Shown: piece after piece, positions 1-13,900 of the stretch
Position numbering within the stretch: the stretch's first letter is position 1
Layout: each line of letters opens with the position of its first letter
Assembly (NCBI GenBank): GCA_037903355.1
Contig: JBAJFE010000009.1
Location: forward strand, 62,001 to 126,000
DNA from: Trichuris trichiura
Lineage: Eukaryota; Nematoda; Enoplea; Trichinellida; Trichuridae
Direction: 5' to 3'
DNA length: 64,000 bases
Program-made: the position numbers and the translations under genes
Notes under the pieces: generated by a model
The model's input: only the letters and a program-made list of their open reading frames with translations
What the model was told of the DNA's origin: nothing
Database searches by the model: none

Positions 1-3000
1 AAGTAATCATGAACAAAGAATGCCTTCCGCGCTGACGGTAAGGTGCAGCAGTTTAAACTAACGCAGCGTCAGCGTTTGCGCTCTCACTGTGTCATACCGT
101 TTTGGTTTGTTTACACACTGCCTTAAACTTCAACACGCTGCGTCAAGTTTAAAGCTTGCAAACTTTCGCAGTTTACCAAGTTTAATGGCTGGACAATGGT
201 TTCTTCCGAGCCTTCTCTGCGACGTTAACTTCCATGTAACACCAACACACTTTTCCCGGTTCATTTTATCCACTGAAAACTTCTGCCGTATCATTAATTT
301 TCCCGCCCAGTTGTAACCTGTTCATTCCTACAGCGGTCGTAAACAGCTTGGTAGGTCAACAATTCTTGTGCCTAATTTGCAGCGCTTCCCTTCAGCAATA
401 GTCGCTGAACAGCGGTATGCTGAAATAATTTGCATATTATGCTAACATGAACACGTTAACACAGAAAATTATATACGACAATTCCTTTTTAGAGCACCAC
501 CGTTGACGCTGCGTGAACACAGTTTCAAACAATCACTTGGCCTACTAAATCAGTAAGCTCAACAACTCGCTTGCATTGTTTGATAAGCGTATTCGTTTCT
601 TATTGACCTAAACGAAAAGCTAATAGCTTTAATTATTGCTTACTTTATATTATAGCTTAGCTTTTCTTATACGTTAACTGCCAAATTTATGGATTACTAT
701 ACAAACTTTTCGCCTTATAAGTGCATACCTATTCGAGATGGGTTTTGTTGACAAAAATAATCTGCTTAATTCAAGCGACAGATCACAGCTTAAAAGGCAA
801 ACATGCAGCAGGCGCGCGAAATTTAAAATTAGCCCAGGTGGACTGAACTAAACGGCTGCCATTTAGAGCACTATATGATAATGAAAAACTTTGCTAACAT
901 CGTCATAGTCTTTCGTTATAACTGTAAGCGAAGGACTAGCAGCTGCTTAAGTATTTGACCTTGCGTACAGTTTATGGTGTGGACGAACTTTCGCTTTGAC
1001 GACTACACCCATTCACAAGCATGTCCTCACGTAGCAAGTGAATTCATACAGCCATGCACTTTACTTTTTCAAACCCGTTCAAGCTAACTAGTGAAGCGAT
1101 TTCTCCTTTCACTCAACAGGTTGTCCTTCACCAGTTGTACTTTTAAGGTTTCTACACGACGTACGACCACGAGAAAACTTTCTGATATTCGTACTATCTG
1201 ATTTGTTAAAAGAAAGAAATTACTATAGCTACGACGATGCGTCATTTAGTAACATTAAACTAACCGCAGTAGCGATTAAGCATAATGAACTCGACGCAAA
1301 GCTCTCTTAACAATAATACAGCGCACCCAATTTTGTTGTGACGAAGTTTTCAAGACAAGGTGTGACCTGAGAGCTTCGTCAATGAAACATGTTCAAGCGA
1401 TTGAACAGTTTACATACACATACGCAATTAAAACGCGCCCCCTAACTTTTTCAATTACATGCACATAAACGCTTGCAACAGGCTCCTGAATCATTGAGCC
1501 CCATGTTTGAAATGGACGATTCATACAGGATTTGAAAAGTGGCTCGAAGTGTTTGTCTACTTTTGCATCTCCTTATTTTCTTTTCCCTAAGGGGCAACCT
1601 TGAAAGTTAGCGGGAAGAACAGCCACACGTTAGTCTACACTAGTTGTGTAGACGGCCGGCCACATGCAGCAGTGAAGAAACGGAGTCATATTTAGATAAG
1701 TTCAGGCCTGCTACTGATATGTTTGAAAAGATGAGAGCAAAAGTAGCCCATACAAAAGTTCAAGCAAACAGATTTTAAATATTGGTCGGCCACTGCAAAA
1801 AATAGGTTATCTGAAAATTTTTGGAAAACTTAAACCCACTTACGAAAAGCAGTTAGTTTTATTGAAGCAAGAAACAATCGAAGTTTTGCTGTAATTCATC
1901 AACATTTTAATATAGGTACCTTAACCTTTCGTATTAACGTTTTAAGGATTCCTTTTGATGAAATGCATGTAGTACTAGCGCAACGATTTACCTACTTGAT
2001 CATTCTGAATTGCTTCCTTAAATGACAGAGCACTTATTTCTAAACGCTTAAGGTCACACTGTCAAAATGAGATAAGGATTCTACTGAGCTGCAAAGTAGA
2101 CTATTAGCGCATATACTCTTTCATTCTGAATGCCATGAGCATTTCTGCATTTCACAATCATTGTCTCTGGCATCGCATTATTCTGTCCAAACTATTGGAC
2201 ACAAGTTAAGGCACCTAGGAACATGATTAGCAATGCACATCGCATTTAAAAGTTTGTCAACAGAAAGAGACAAACAATCGCGCGGACTATTAAAAAGATT
2301 AGTAAGTTATGCACACTCTATTCTTTTCATAAGAACGGTATAAAGTTATTCAAAGCACGACACTGAAAAAGGAGTTTGCAACATGGTAAGGATATCTTGT
2401 CAGTGTCTGTACAGTGTTAACTACGTTGGGCATTCTTTCTTAGTAGAAACCATTTCCCACTGAGCAACAAAAAAATAGAAACTACGAAGCTTTCTGGATC
2501 CTTCTTTTCCAGTCTTCAGCGCACGAATTGGTTGCGTACACGCGTTGTCAACGTACACGTCAGTAATTCATATGCCGATGACGTGGCAAGACGGTAACCG
2601 CAAGCTTTGCAGTTTCGATTTTTCGTTGCTCAGTAAAAAAAACCGTTTATGTTTAACGTTCACTGGCTTCGAAAGGACCGACATCGCACAAATATTGAGA
2701 GCGCGCCGGTCTAACATTTTTATAGCAAGCAAACAATGTGTATTTACGTAGCATATCACGTCTTTAGGTTCACATTAATCCTAGTTCTTAACAAAGTGTT
2801 CTTTAATGAAGTCAGATTTATTTGAATAATCTTAGTTTTCAAGAATGCTTTCTTGACCAAGGAAATGAAATGTCATCTTAAGGTACGAATATGAGAAACC
2901 AATAGTTCAAATAATAAGAAATGTTACTTCCTTATTGTTCTGAAGTAATTCCCTTGGCAACAGGATGTGGACTTCACGACTTATATTGTAAATGGGTTAC

Positions 3001-6000
3001 GCGGCTGAAAGACTGAAATAGGCTTACAATAAGCTTCGTAATGCTCAAAAGTCAGTTATTCCTGTCGTCAGTGTGTTAGGAAAGCTTCCTGATACACCGA
3101 GGACACGGCAAGCTTGATTCTGAAAACGACTTTTTTGTAATAAAGAGTTTACGTCGGATCAACTTTATTCGTTCAATAAGACGGTGCGGCAAAAAACATA
3201 AACGCATGGTGGTCATCAAAGCGCCCCTTTGAAAAGTTTCTTTTCAATACCCAGTTGTCCTTGAACAATTCACCATTCAAATTTATACGCTGCAAAGCAC
3301 CATTTTGTGGTTGAACAAAACTTTTCACTACTAAACGCCAACATTAATTTTATCGTTGTCTTAATGTATTTGTTTTCGGAAGCTTTAAGAGAAGACTCCT
3401 TTTATTGTACATTTTGAGCAGCTAACAACTTATAGAGGCTTTAATTCATGACCGCAACCATGTGTTATTTTACTTTATCTTGCAAATTAATAAGATTTTA
3501 TTATTTCCAGCACAGAGGTAGCCAATTTTCACTTCAGACAAAATAGTACTCAAGTAGTTAGAGCGAAATTAATCCGTTTTTGAACAACGATACATACGAT
3601 CGTTGAAAGTTACTATTCAGTTTTGTTCTGATCCATCCCAAGAGCAAATATTTTTCATTCAGTTCTGAAAATCTGCTTCAAAAATTCGAAGCTTTTCAAG
3701 GAACTAAACTTGCAGCAACTAATAAAAAGGAGGCATACTGTTTAAATCATTCAGACAATTCTTGCGAATGAAAAATTGGTCTTTCCCATTTCTATGAATC
3801 ACAAAACACGTGAACAGTTGAATCGATTCATTTCTCTGCCGCTGAGCTGCGAAACAGCCACTCTCTGCTCTGCAACCTCAGACAACTAAGTACTTTAATC
3901 TTAATAAAAGATTAAGTGAAATCGAACAATTCTATTACTTAAAACAAATACGCATTCTATTGCTTGGAAAATCAGTGACACATCAACCAGTCAACAAAAA
4001 TGCTACTCATGCTGAAATTAATTTAACTCAGCTAACACCAGATACGTTTGCGAAAAAGGAAGTGGAAACTGGCATTTATCTGAAAGCCCAAGTTAAACAT
4101 GCAAGTCATTCAAAGTAGCTGTCAACGAAATGCACTCACAGTTCTATTCTGTTACCAGAACACGCTGTGCTCTATAGAATTAAAGTCATTGGCTCTTAAA
4201 AAATTAATTTCAAAGAAGCAGGGAATATTAATGAATGACTCTTTTATCAGTCAAAAACTGAATCCGTTCAGCTTCTTGAATATATTCTGCCAATCAATTC
4301 TCGCAATCATCTGTCATAATGTATAGATAGTCGATTTTGAAATAATTGCTCACAATTTTAAGTGCACACATTTTGTAAGCATTTTTTTGAGGACAATTAT
4401 GTAGGCAATTACAATTGCCAAAACGGCATCAAGAAAGTTGAATTTCTGATTTGAGGAGCCAACTTCTTCTAAAGAACACGGACATTTTACCTGTCCTTTT
4501 AATTCAGCGCAAACGACGTCATTTTTTCTTTCGCAACTGCGAAGGCAGGTGAAAAGCGCTCATTTTAGGCATAGCGTTAATAGCTTTCCGTGCAGTCTTT
4601 GTCCAGAGTTACGGCGCAATAGAATTTTAAGTTCCGGGTTGGACTATTTCCCCACGAAGGTGAAGGATCACACGTACCGAACGGAGCGAGACAAAGTTTT
4701 CAGAAACTGTTCGGGCCTGTCCAGATTAATTAGGCTGACTGAAGATAAAGACATCCGTCTGCTGGAATCCTGATTTATAACTTCACAACATTCTCAACGC
4801 TGAGAATTGTGAAAAACATAATCGGAAACCCTGAAAGCTCTAAACTTTCCGCTTGGAATAACAAATATTTCAGAAAAAATTTAGCTATCAGGAATTTTTT
4901 AATGAGCAGCATGATCTCTAAAGCTGCACTTACATTTATCCATCGCTACAGTGTTTGTCCTATTCGTCTGAATGTTTACGTTGCACATGGACACCGACGC
5001 GTTGTACGATGATACGGTTTGGCTTCATCAGACAGTTTAAGCTACTCACACGCATTGACGCAGCCAGGCGGATTTACCAAAATCATTGTCAGTAACAACG
5101 GTTACTACCATTCATTTTGTGAGAAACGACTTCCTGCAGTTTGCGTCACATCGTAATGAGTACTACGAAAACTATGCTATGGACAGCGGGCATTGACGTG
5201 CGGAGACTTCATTTGGTTTTTTTCCGTGTATGTATTACCTACCTGTTTTGACCGTTACGTTTTCGCAAACTTGTCTCAAAGATTTACAACCCGAGGTTAG
5301 ACGTTCTCTGACTATATCTTCTATCAATTATAAAATTATTTGCAGTTCCACCTAATGTTCTTTCATTTGCTGCTAACATCAATACGCCCAGGAAAAAGAC
5401 TTCAACATTGCCTATCAGAACGTGGTGAACATAATTCATCAGGTACATTGAAGTATTAGGAAGATCATCGTTGCGCTCAATCCTTTCGAAGAGTTTTTCG
5501 AAAACTGACTTAGTTGAACCCTCTTACTGTTAACAGCTGACTTTCTACAAGCACTGTGCACCTAAACTGTCACTTGCTTGAGGGGATACCCATGTTTACT
5601 AGTGAGGCCTTTCCAGTTTGTTGCAAGCAACTTAGTTTCCAACAGTTTATGAGCTCAGGAGTTCATCTTCGCAAAATTCTGGCTATCTATAAAGACTCAA
5701 AGAATTTGGCAACCGTCTTCTATAGTTGAACATGGTTATTGACCTTATGTCAATCCAGCTGATAATTTACATTATGCTATTTAAAAGAACTCTGAACAAG
5801 TGATACTTAAGGCTGGTTTTAAGTAGAGGAAAAGCAGCGAGCCATTCACAGCTCTGAACTTCCGATTAGCATGTGCGTAGCTCATATTGGTGCGAATTGC
5901 TGTTCGAGGTATTAATATTAACGAAGCTGTATACTAGTTAAGTGTGAAAAAGCTCTACGCAAGAAGCAGTTTTTTTAATTCAGAAGCCTCGCAGACATTA

Positions 6001-7979
6001 ACGCAGAATCAAGGCACTGATAATGTTAAAAAACTGTTTACCTCAGCATCTTTCGCTTTCTGCCGCAAAACTTTTTACAGAAAGTATTATTCTTATTTTC
6101 TTTTTCTTCTTCTTCTTATTATTATCGTTGATGCATTGCAAGTACTGGAGGTACAGGCTCCTCTTGCGGACCCATAAAGATCCATAGCTTCCTTCATGGA
6201 TAAAAGCCTCATCAGATTTAACATTTATTGCACACACAAATTCCAAGACTGGCCTTCAAATGCCATTTTTACGCGCAAAAAACCAAGAACGATAAGCATA
6301 TAAGTAATAACTCATCAGATAGATTACTTCCTTCAGGCTCGTCTTATTCACTCGAAATTTATTTCAATGGGTCTAAAGTTAAATCGAGCTTACACGACAT
6401 TGCATATGGCACGTACCAATAGTTCCAGATTACTAATAATTTCTCAGTTAGAACTATGAGCCATGAATTAAGCATAAAGCTTTCGAAGCAATACACATCA
6501 CTCAATGAAAAAGGTTGTGATAAATTTTGCCCAAGTAGCAGGACGGATAGTCTACTGTCAAGTTACTTCGACTACGTCGCCAGACAACCATTACCCTGTA
6601 TGCGTATTTTGTGACTCATTTGGGAGATTTTAACAACGCTTTAATCAGTTCCTTAGTTAGTTGGAGCTCATTTCCGTTCTCACGGGCTTCTCAGCTGGAT
6701 TCTCGTTTTTGAGTCATGTTAGGTGTAAGAACGGTACGCAGTTGCGTAGTAGCATTATTAGTAGCGTATTTCACCCGTGATATTGAGAAAATGATAGGCT
6801 TACAAAGTGATATCCCTTACTCTTGATGATTTCCTCACTTTACAAACGCTGCCAGTCCGCTTCATTTGCAATAACTCATCTGTGGCTCAGGGTTCAGCCA
6901 GAGTATGCCATTTCAGCGTTCAGGATCCCACATATCTTCCAATGATTGAGTCGGCAGAAAAATACTTGTCGCTACTGTTTACCGCACTCAATGTTATTTC
7001 CCCTTCTACACCAGAGTGACCGGTTCTATACAGTTGACTAATAGGAAGGAAAATTGCCACTCGCAATGCTTTCTGCGGCAGAACGATCTGATGATAAACA
7101 CGGATGTTAAGACAACCCGGAAGTGTGCGTTTGAACATTGTCGCAACATAGTGACAGGTATTAGGTAACGTTGACCTACTTATAAAAAATAGTTTTTCAA
7201 AATAACATAAAATTCATGACACCCCTTCAACCATTAGCGTTTCTGCCATTTCACAAACATAGAGGTGAACAACTTGCAAAAAGCGAAGGAAGAAAGCCTA
7301 ACTGAGTAAAAGTTCGCAGCGCTAACCTGATCGTGTTGCGTCGGAAAGTTGAACAGAGTTTGATAATAAGCAAAAGTGTTCACACATAGAAGAAGGCACT
7401 TTTCGTTGCCTAAACAACGAATGCGTGAATGGAACAAATATTTATCCACATTACCAGCAGAAGTTGAAATGACCGTGATGTTATTAAACGCATAATTTAA
7501 GATCCACTAACCAGATGGTTACTTAAAACTGCATCGCTGATTATGGATAAAGCAACAAGAGCTTAAACTTCTCCTAATATGTACTAAAAAAAAATTAAAA
7601 TTTTGTGCGCCTGCAAACCGGCTGGCTAAAATTTATGAAGCCAGCAAAAACATGAGCTACGTGTTTCAACAATGAACATAATCAGTTTTGCAAGTTTAGC
7701 TGGGTGCATCTCTTTAGATAGCAATACGCATCACACTGTTAATGGACGTAACAAAATTAGTTCTGACATTGCGAAGAGTAATAATAACGTTTGTGCAAAA
7801 CTACTAGGGGAATGAAAATTGCGTAAGCGATCCTGCAGTCAAAAAGAATGCATACGAATTTTGGCAAAACATTTTAACATTTTAAAAACTAGCATCTGCC
7901 GAGGATTCGTGTTGAAAGGATAAAGTTACTTTTACTTGCAGCAGAAACTTGACGAAATTTTGAAAGCTCACTGTCAAAG
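1..7979. other. Gene-free AT-rich region
   Basis: No reading frame here looks like a protein. The open frames are all under about 80 codons, with random composition and no recognisable motif. A pyrimidine-rich low-complexity stretch (TTC/TTA runs) lies at about 6085-6130. I saw no tRNA-like box A/box B pairs, no rRNA and no long tandem repeat. The last few hundred bases presumably hold the promoter of the P4-ATPase gene that follows, but I cannot point to a specific element. Confidence 0.6.
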
Positions 7980-10900
7980 ATGTTGAACAAGCGCGTCCAA
8001 AGCACAGGTCACTATAATGCTCACTGGACAAACAGCTGGCCGAATGCAAGCTCTAGAAGGAAGCCGATCGAACAAGAAAAGTCCCACAGCCGTAGTTTAT
8101 CCTCTGGAGCAAAGGAAGCAGGCTTGGAAGCCACTCCTTGGCCAGAGGAATACAACATAGGAATTGAATTTTGCTCAGATTCAGAAAAGGGTAAATGGTC
8201 ATTCAAGCTGGAAGGATATTTTAGACGCATAATATCTCGGCTCTGTGATCCCATTGGTTGCTTCCGTCAACGAAGGCTTAAAGAGAAAAAGTATCTAAAT
8301 CATTTAATATTCATTCGGAATTTTCACATCGATGTTTCAGCAAGGGCGTCCGGATAGTGATGCCCAATCATACGGTAGCAGGAAGCAAAGGTGCCCGCCC
8401 AAACAGTGCATATAAAGGGAACAAAGTTCAAACTACAAAATACAACGTCTTCACATTTTTACCAAAAAACTTGTTTGAACAGTTTCACCGTTTAGCCAAC
8501 TTGTACTTCCTCTTCATCGCATTTCTCAATTGGTTTCCCCAGGTTAGCATTACTAATACACCTAAAACCTAACCTAATGACTGAAGCCGTTTCAGATAGA
8601 GGCGTACGGCCGCTTTCTCGGTTTCATACCTCTGTTCTTTGTTTTAAGTGTTACTGCCGTGAAAGACGCATACGAGGACAGGCGGAGATACTTAATGGAC
8701 AAAACAATCAACAACTTGACCTGCAATGTATACGATGGGTACGCAAAGAAGAAATTGCGCTATTCTATTTGCAGAGCATATAGCAAAAATCCACAATAAC
8801 AAAATAATTTTTTTCTGGCTTCTTAACATTAATAAGATATTGCCACTTCGTAGAAGCTTGACTAAAAGTGCTCGCAAACTTTGAGGAGCCAAACATGTCA
8901 ATTGTTTTGCTTGCAGGTTAAGTAAAAGTTACGTAAAAACCCTCTGGAAAGACGTCACTGTCGGAGATATAATTCGCGTTTCATGCAATGAAATAACGCC
9001 AGCAGATATTCTTCTGCTTAACTCTGCTGATCGCAGTGGCACCTGCTATGTAGAAACATCTACCCTAGATGGAGAAAATAGCTTGAAACCACGACAGGTT
9101 GTCTCAAGCTTCGCTAAAAAGGTATGCTTTCCTAAAAAGGTTTTCTGCATTATTGTAAAGGATCAAATCAAATGCATTCAGAATGAACCATTTGACCCCG
9201 GGAAGTTTCGATGTCTGGTAGAGTGTGAGGCACCAAATCAGCATATGTACCGATTTGTCGGAGCTTTGTAAGTGGTTTTCCTCATCTTCAAAATATAACA
9301 GAGATGTACACATTAAATTTTTTCAGATTGCACCAAGACGGATACAAAGAGCCTTTGGATAAGGAAAGCCTGATTATTCGTGGTTGTGAATTACGTAATA
9401 CGGACTACATAGAAGGCATTGTTCTTTACGCTGGTATGATTCAACGCATTAGTGTCATTTGCATTACACTAATTGAATACAGTGGGCCATTTCATTTTTG
9501 TGGTTATAAGCGTTAGTTCCTTACATACATAACCTACTTTGTCTTGCTGATATAAAGCATGATCGAAATGTATCTTCTAACATTTTTTTCGCGGAATTAT
9601 CAACCCGTTTTTAACTAACGTTTATTGCATAAACGTTCATTCCTGAGCTTTCGGGTCTTCCAATAACCAGTCATCGGCGAAAACTGGGCCGCCCATGCGG
9701 TCGGATTTTATGGTTGCCAGCCGCTCCGTCCGACCAACTTTGGCGGAGACATAAGCTGTCAGCTCTGTCTTGAGCCGTCGGGCCTCGGTCCCACCTAGTC
9801 AGTCAGACGGTGCAGCGAGCATCCAACCGACCTTCCACGACAGGGACACATTTTCCGCAAAAAAAGTTTTAGAGGAAACAATTTTAAAACCAGTTGAGAA
9901 GAAAGAGGAAAAGGAAGATCGAAACGTAAGAGCAAATGCCTAGCGAACGGCTGGTCATGCGACTACCAGAAAAGCCACGCCCACTGCCCAAAGCTTCGTT
10001 GACCAAGAAACTTTCACACATACATGTATTCTGTTTATCAGTGTAACTGCCCATAGTAGCTTCAATACAATCATGATTTTCCCGAAACGGTTTCAGCTTA
10101 CCACTTCGTCCTTTATTCTATGTCCAATGAACTCAACCGTTAGCGATTAGTGACATCATGACTTCACAGGCTAGGATGCTTTAGATCAGTGATTCTCATG
10201 GTGGGGCATGTGCCCCACCGGGGAGGGGGCATTTCTGAATTCCAGGGGGCCAGATCGCCAAGAGGACTCTTGGGGGGAGATGGGGAGGGCACATGCTCCA
10301 CCTGGGCCATCGTGTTGAAGTGCATAGGAAAGTGGGATCTGCGGGTAAGGTATTTTGCGTAATAGTTAAGAAAAACTTACATGCTGTCGCGCCCCGCAAT
10401 TCTGATTGACTAGAAGGGAGGACCAGGGAGAGGGTAGTCGGCTCAGAGGTGAGAACGTGTTTGACACACTATATAGGAAACGCTTTCCGCACATAACTTT
10501 GTGCAGCACCTACATTATGACGTCCCGGCTGTCCTCCTTCCTCCCATCTAGCCAATCAGCGCGCTTGAAATTGACCAAATCAGAATTGGGGACCCAAAAG
10601 CTCAGAAACGTTCACAAGGGGGCGTTGGCGACCCTAATCTTGAGAAACAGCGCTTTAGATTTTAGCACGTGCACTATCCACCTCTTAAAGATTTATTTGA
10701 ACAAGTTTCAATACATTTCTAACTTGACAAAGGGCTACAGAAGTAAATTTTTGCTTAACTAAAGTTATGAAGCGGAGGAATTAATGCAAATTTATTAAAT
10801 TATACTTTTTCCCGTACGGCATTGTGTGCAACCTTTCCAACCTTAATTATGCCAAGTAAACGAAACATTAAAACAACTTTGCATGAGCAGTGGGTAATTA

Positions 10901-13900
10901 AAATTCGAAATGTCTATTACAGTGAATGACTTAAATTTAGGCCCAGATACAAAGACAATGCTAAACAGCAGCAAAACGCGACACAAACGAAGTAAGCTTG
11001 AGCGGAAAGTCAATTCTTCCATCTTGCTATGCGTCAGCATACTCATATTACTTTGCTTCATCGTATCCGCAGGTAAGCTGTCTTTTCAAAATGATACAAT
11101 TTCTTAAAAAGCATGAACAATTTTCAAACGCTGTAAACTCTTCTGAGTAAATGTGCGGCAACTGACTCGCAAAAGTATATGAAAGACGAGGTAGATTTAA
11201 GGAACCAGCAGGTAAGCGGTTTGGCTTATTAAGCCAACTAAAATGACTAAATACATGGAGACTGACTTGTTTTCCCGCCTATATGTAGTTGAGAAAGATC
11301 ATCTGACGCAGTTTCTATACATGTCGCAATAGGAGAGACAAAATTTCTCCACCTTTGCAGCTTTCATGTTCACTTTTCAGGCAGCATAACATGGCTGAAT
11401 TCCTTCAAAGACAGAAACGTTGTGCCGTTTCTTAATTTTTTCGTAGACAACGAGTCCAGTCCGTCTTACAACTCTTTCCTGATGTTTTGGGCAAGCGCAA
11501 TTCTGTTTCAAGTAACTTTTCCTGACAAACTAGCTCGGTCTCCTTGTAAGAACCAGGTACTTGATTTCAGATTATGATACCAATATCGCTGTACGTTACA
11601 ATGGAACTAGTGAAGATTGGACAAGTTTTCCTTATCGGCCAGGATTCTAAACTGTATGACAAAGAGACAGGCTCAAAAGTTGAATGTAGAACATTGAATA
11701 TTCCTGAGGAGTTAGGTCAAGTAGAGCATATTTTGTCTGACAAAACTGGCACGCTTACTGAAAATCTTATGGTATTCAAACGGTGCACAGTGGATGGCAT
11801 TGACTACGTAAGCAGTGAAATCGAAGATGACGAAGACAGCGCGCCGCTAACAAACGTCAGAAGTGGCGTCAAAGCGGTCAAACCGAATCCCACCCTAAAG
11901 AAGATAATTGATGACCTATTTTCACTTGAAGACGACGAAAGCGCCACCTCATACACTCTGTCAGCAGATCCAGAACTCATGATTCATTTCTTTGTGAACA
12001 TGGCAATATGCAATACCGTTGTGGTCAATGGATTACCTGAAGGAGACGCAGGCCGCTCGCTAGACAAAATTATGCGACATGACCGTGCAGATAAAGCAGC
12101 TACGGAAAACTTGCCAGTCGCAGTTAAAAATGCCTGGGAAAAGAGCTATTCAATGGAGGACACGGATACTGCCGTAGGAATTAGTGAAACAATTAGCTGT
12201 TCATTAACTGACTCCGACGAAAACGTGTCGGAAAAAAACGCTGTATTTCGCGCGTGGCCTTACCAGTGGAAAAATTTTCTTTCCATGAAACGCATTGCTT
12301 TGCTCCGCAAGGCTATACACTATCGCTCGCCAAATGAAAGCAGTCAATCGTCAAGCCAAAGAAAAAAATTCAGATCGCTAATGAATAAAACCAATTTCAG
12401 CCTACCTCAACTCTCTACAAAAGCGGCGGAATTCTTTACCTGGTAAAGTTACATTTTACTAAATTACTTATTCCTCACTGCACAGTCGTGCTTGCACCAG
12501 CACAGTAAGAATTTATCTCCCATTCCATGATTCTGCCTTTCGAAGCCAGGGCACGAAATTGAACATTTTAAACCATTGCCAGACGTAAATGAACTACTAG
12601 TACTACTGCTAAGAGTTGCCTGCCCAGTGCTAAGATAGCAGAACCGTTTCGTACGCGGACGAAAATCATAATGCATCTTATCTTTCAGGAACAGCAGCGA
12701 AAAACAAACTTCAATCTCACTGTCCGAAAGAAGTGAAACAACTGTACAGTCATCAAAAAGTGGAAATCAGTTACATGAAAAAAACGTGGAACCAAAGCGA
12801 GTCAGTGCAACGAAACCAACTTACTCTCTTTTCAGTATACCAAAACAATTTATTGAGCTCAATAAATGGAGCCTCTTTGTTCCACCGCTGCTCAGACGTG
12901 CGGTAGATAAGCCAAAAACCGTGTCTTGTTTCAAAAATCCCATATACGAAGCGGAGAGTCCGGATGAGCTCGCTTTGGTGCATGCAGCCGCTGCGTACGG
13001 AATACGATTAGCAAAACGTCACGGAAAGCAGGCTTTTATACAGATGCCAAACCGACAAGTGTACGCCTATGATGTCCTGCACGTATTTGCCTTCAGCCCA
13101 GAAAGAAGGCGAATGTCAGTGATTGTAAAGCAGTCGCCAGGAAACCAACTGTTTTTGTACTGCAAAGGAGCAGATACAACAATTTTTACCCTTCTGTCTA
13201 AGGTAAGTTGAGTTAATCCACCCTCGGCGGTCTTGAGCGCTTACAATTTGTCATCTGTAAACTCTGAAGCAGCGCATTTACAGAAGTTTTGCGAAAGCAG
13301 ACGTGGAATCTACTGCATCAAGAAGACAAAAGGATACCTGCAAAAATATTCATCGTTAGGTTTGCGCACTCTATGCCTAGCTAAGCGTAGTATCTCAATG
13401 AATGAGTACAGAGTGTGGCTCAACCAGCATCACAATGCAGAGCTAGCGCACAAAAACCGTGGTGAACTTTTGGAGATGTCGGCCTCAATGATTGAAAGAG
13501 ATCTAGAACTCCTGGGCACTACTGCAGTCGAAGATAGATTGCAACCTGGAGTGCCTGAGTGCATTGCCGCACTTCGCTCAGCTGGCATCAATATATGGGT
13601 CTTAACAGGAGATAAAACGGAAACTGCAGTAAATATTGCCTACGCGTGCAATCTTTTCAATCCCAGGGACGAGCTGCTTTACATAGACACAAAAAATTGG
13701 GTATTAAATCTTACTACAGATAACATACTGTCACGTCTTAACGCTATCTGTTTCAGCTGGACACCGACGCTACACTTGAAGCATGCTTGGATAAGACTGG
13801 GCTAAATAGAATGAGCGAAGAAATGTTGAAAAAGAAGTTTTACTTAAACTTTGGTTTGGTGATTGACGGACGAACGTTGCCTGGGTGCATTAATACGCCT

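Noticed and set aside
10406..10762. A 118-codon frame that could be a transposase remnant.
   Set aside because: It crosses the right end of the hAT MITE and its target duplication and shows no transposase motif.
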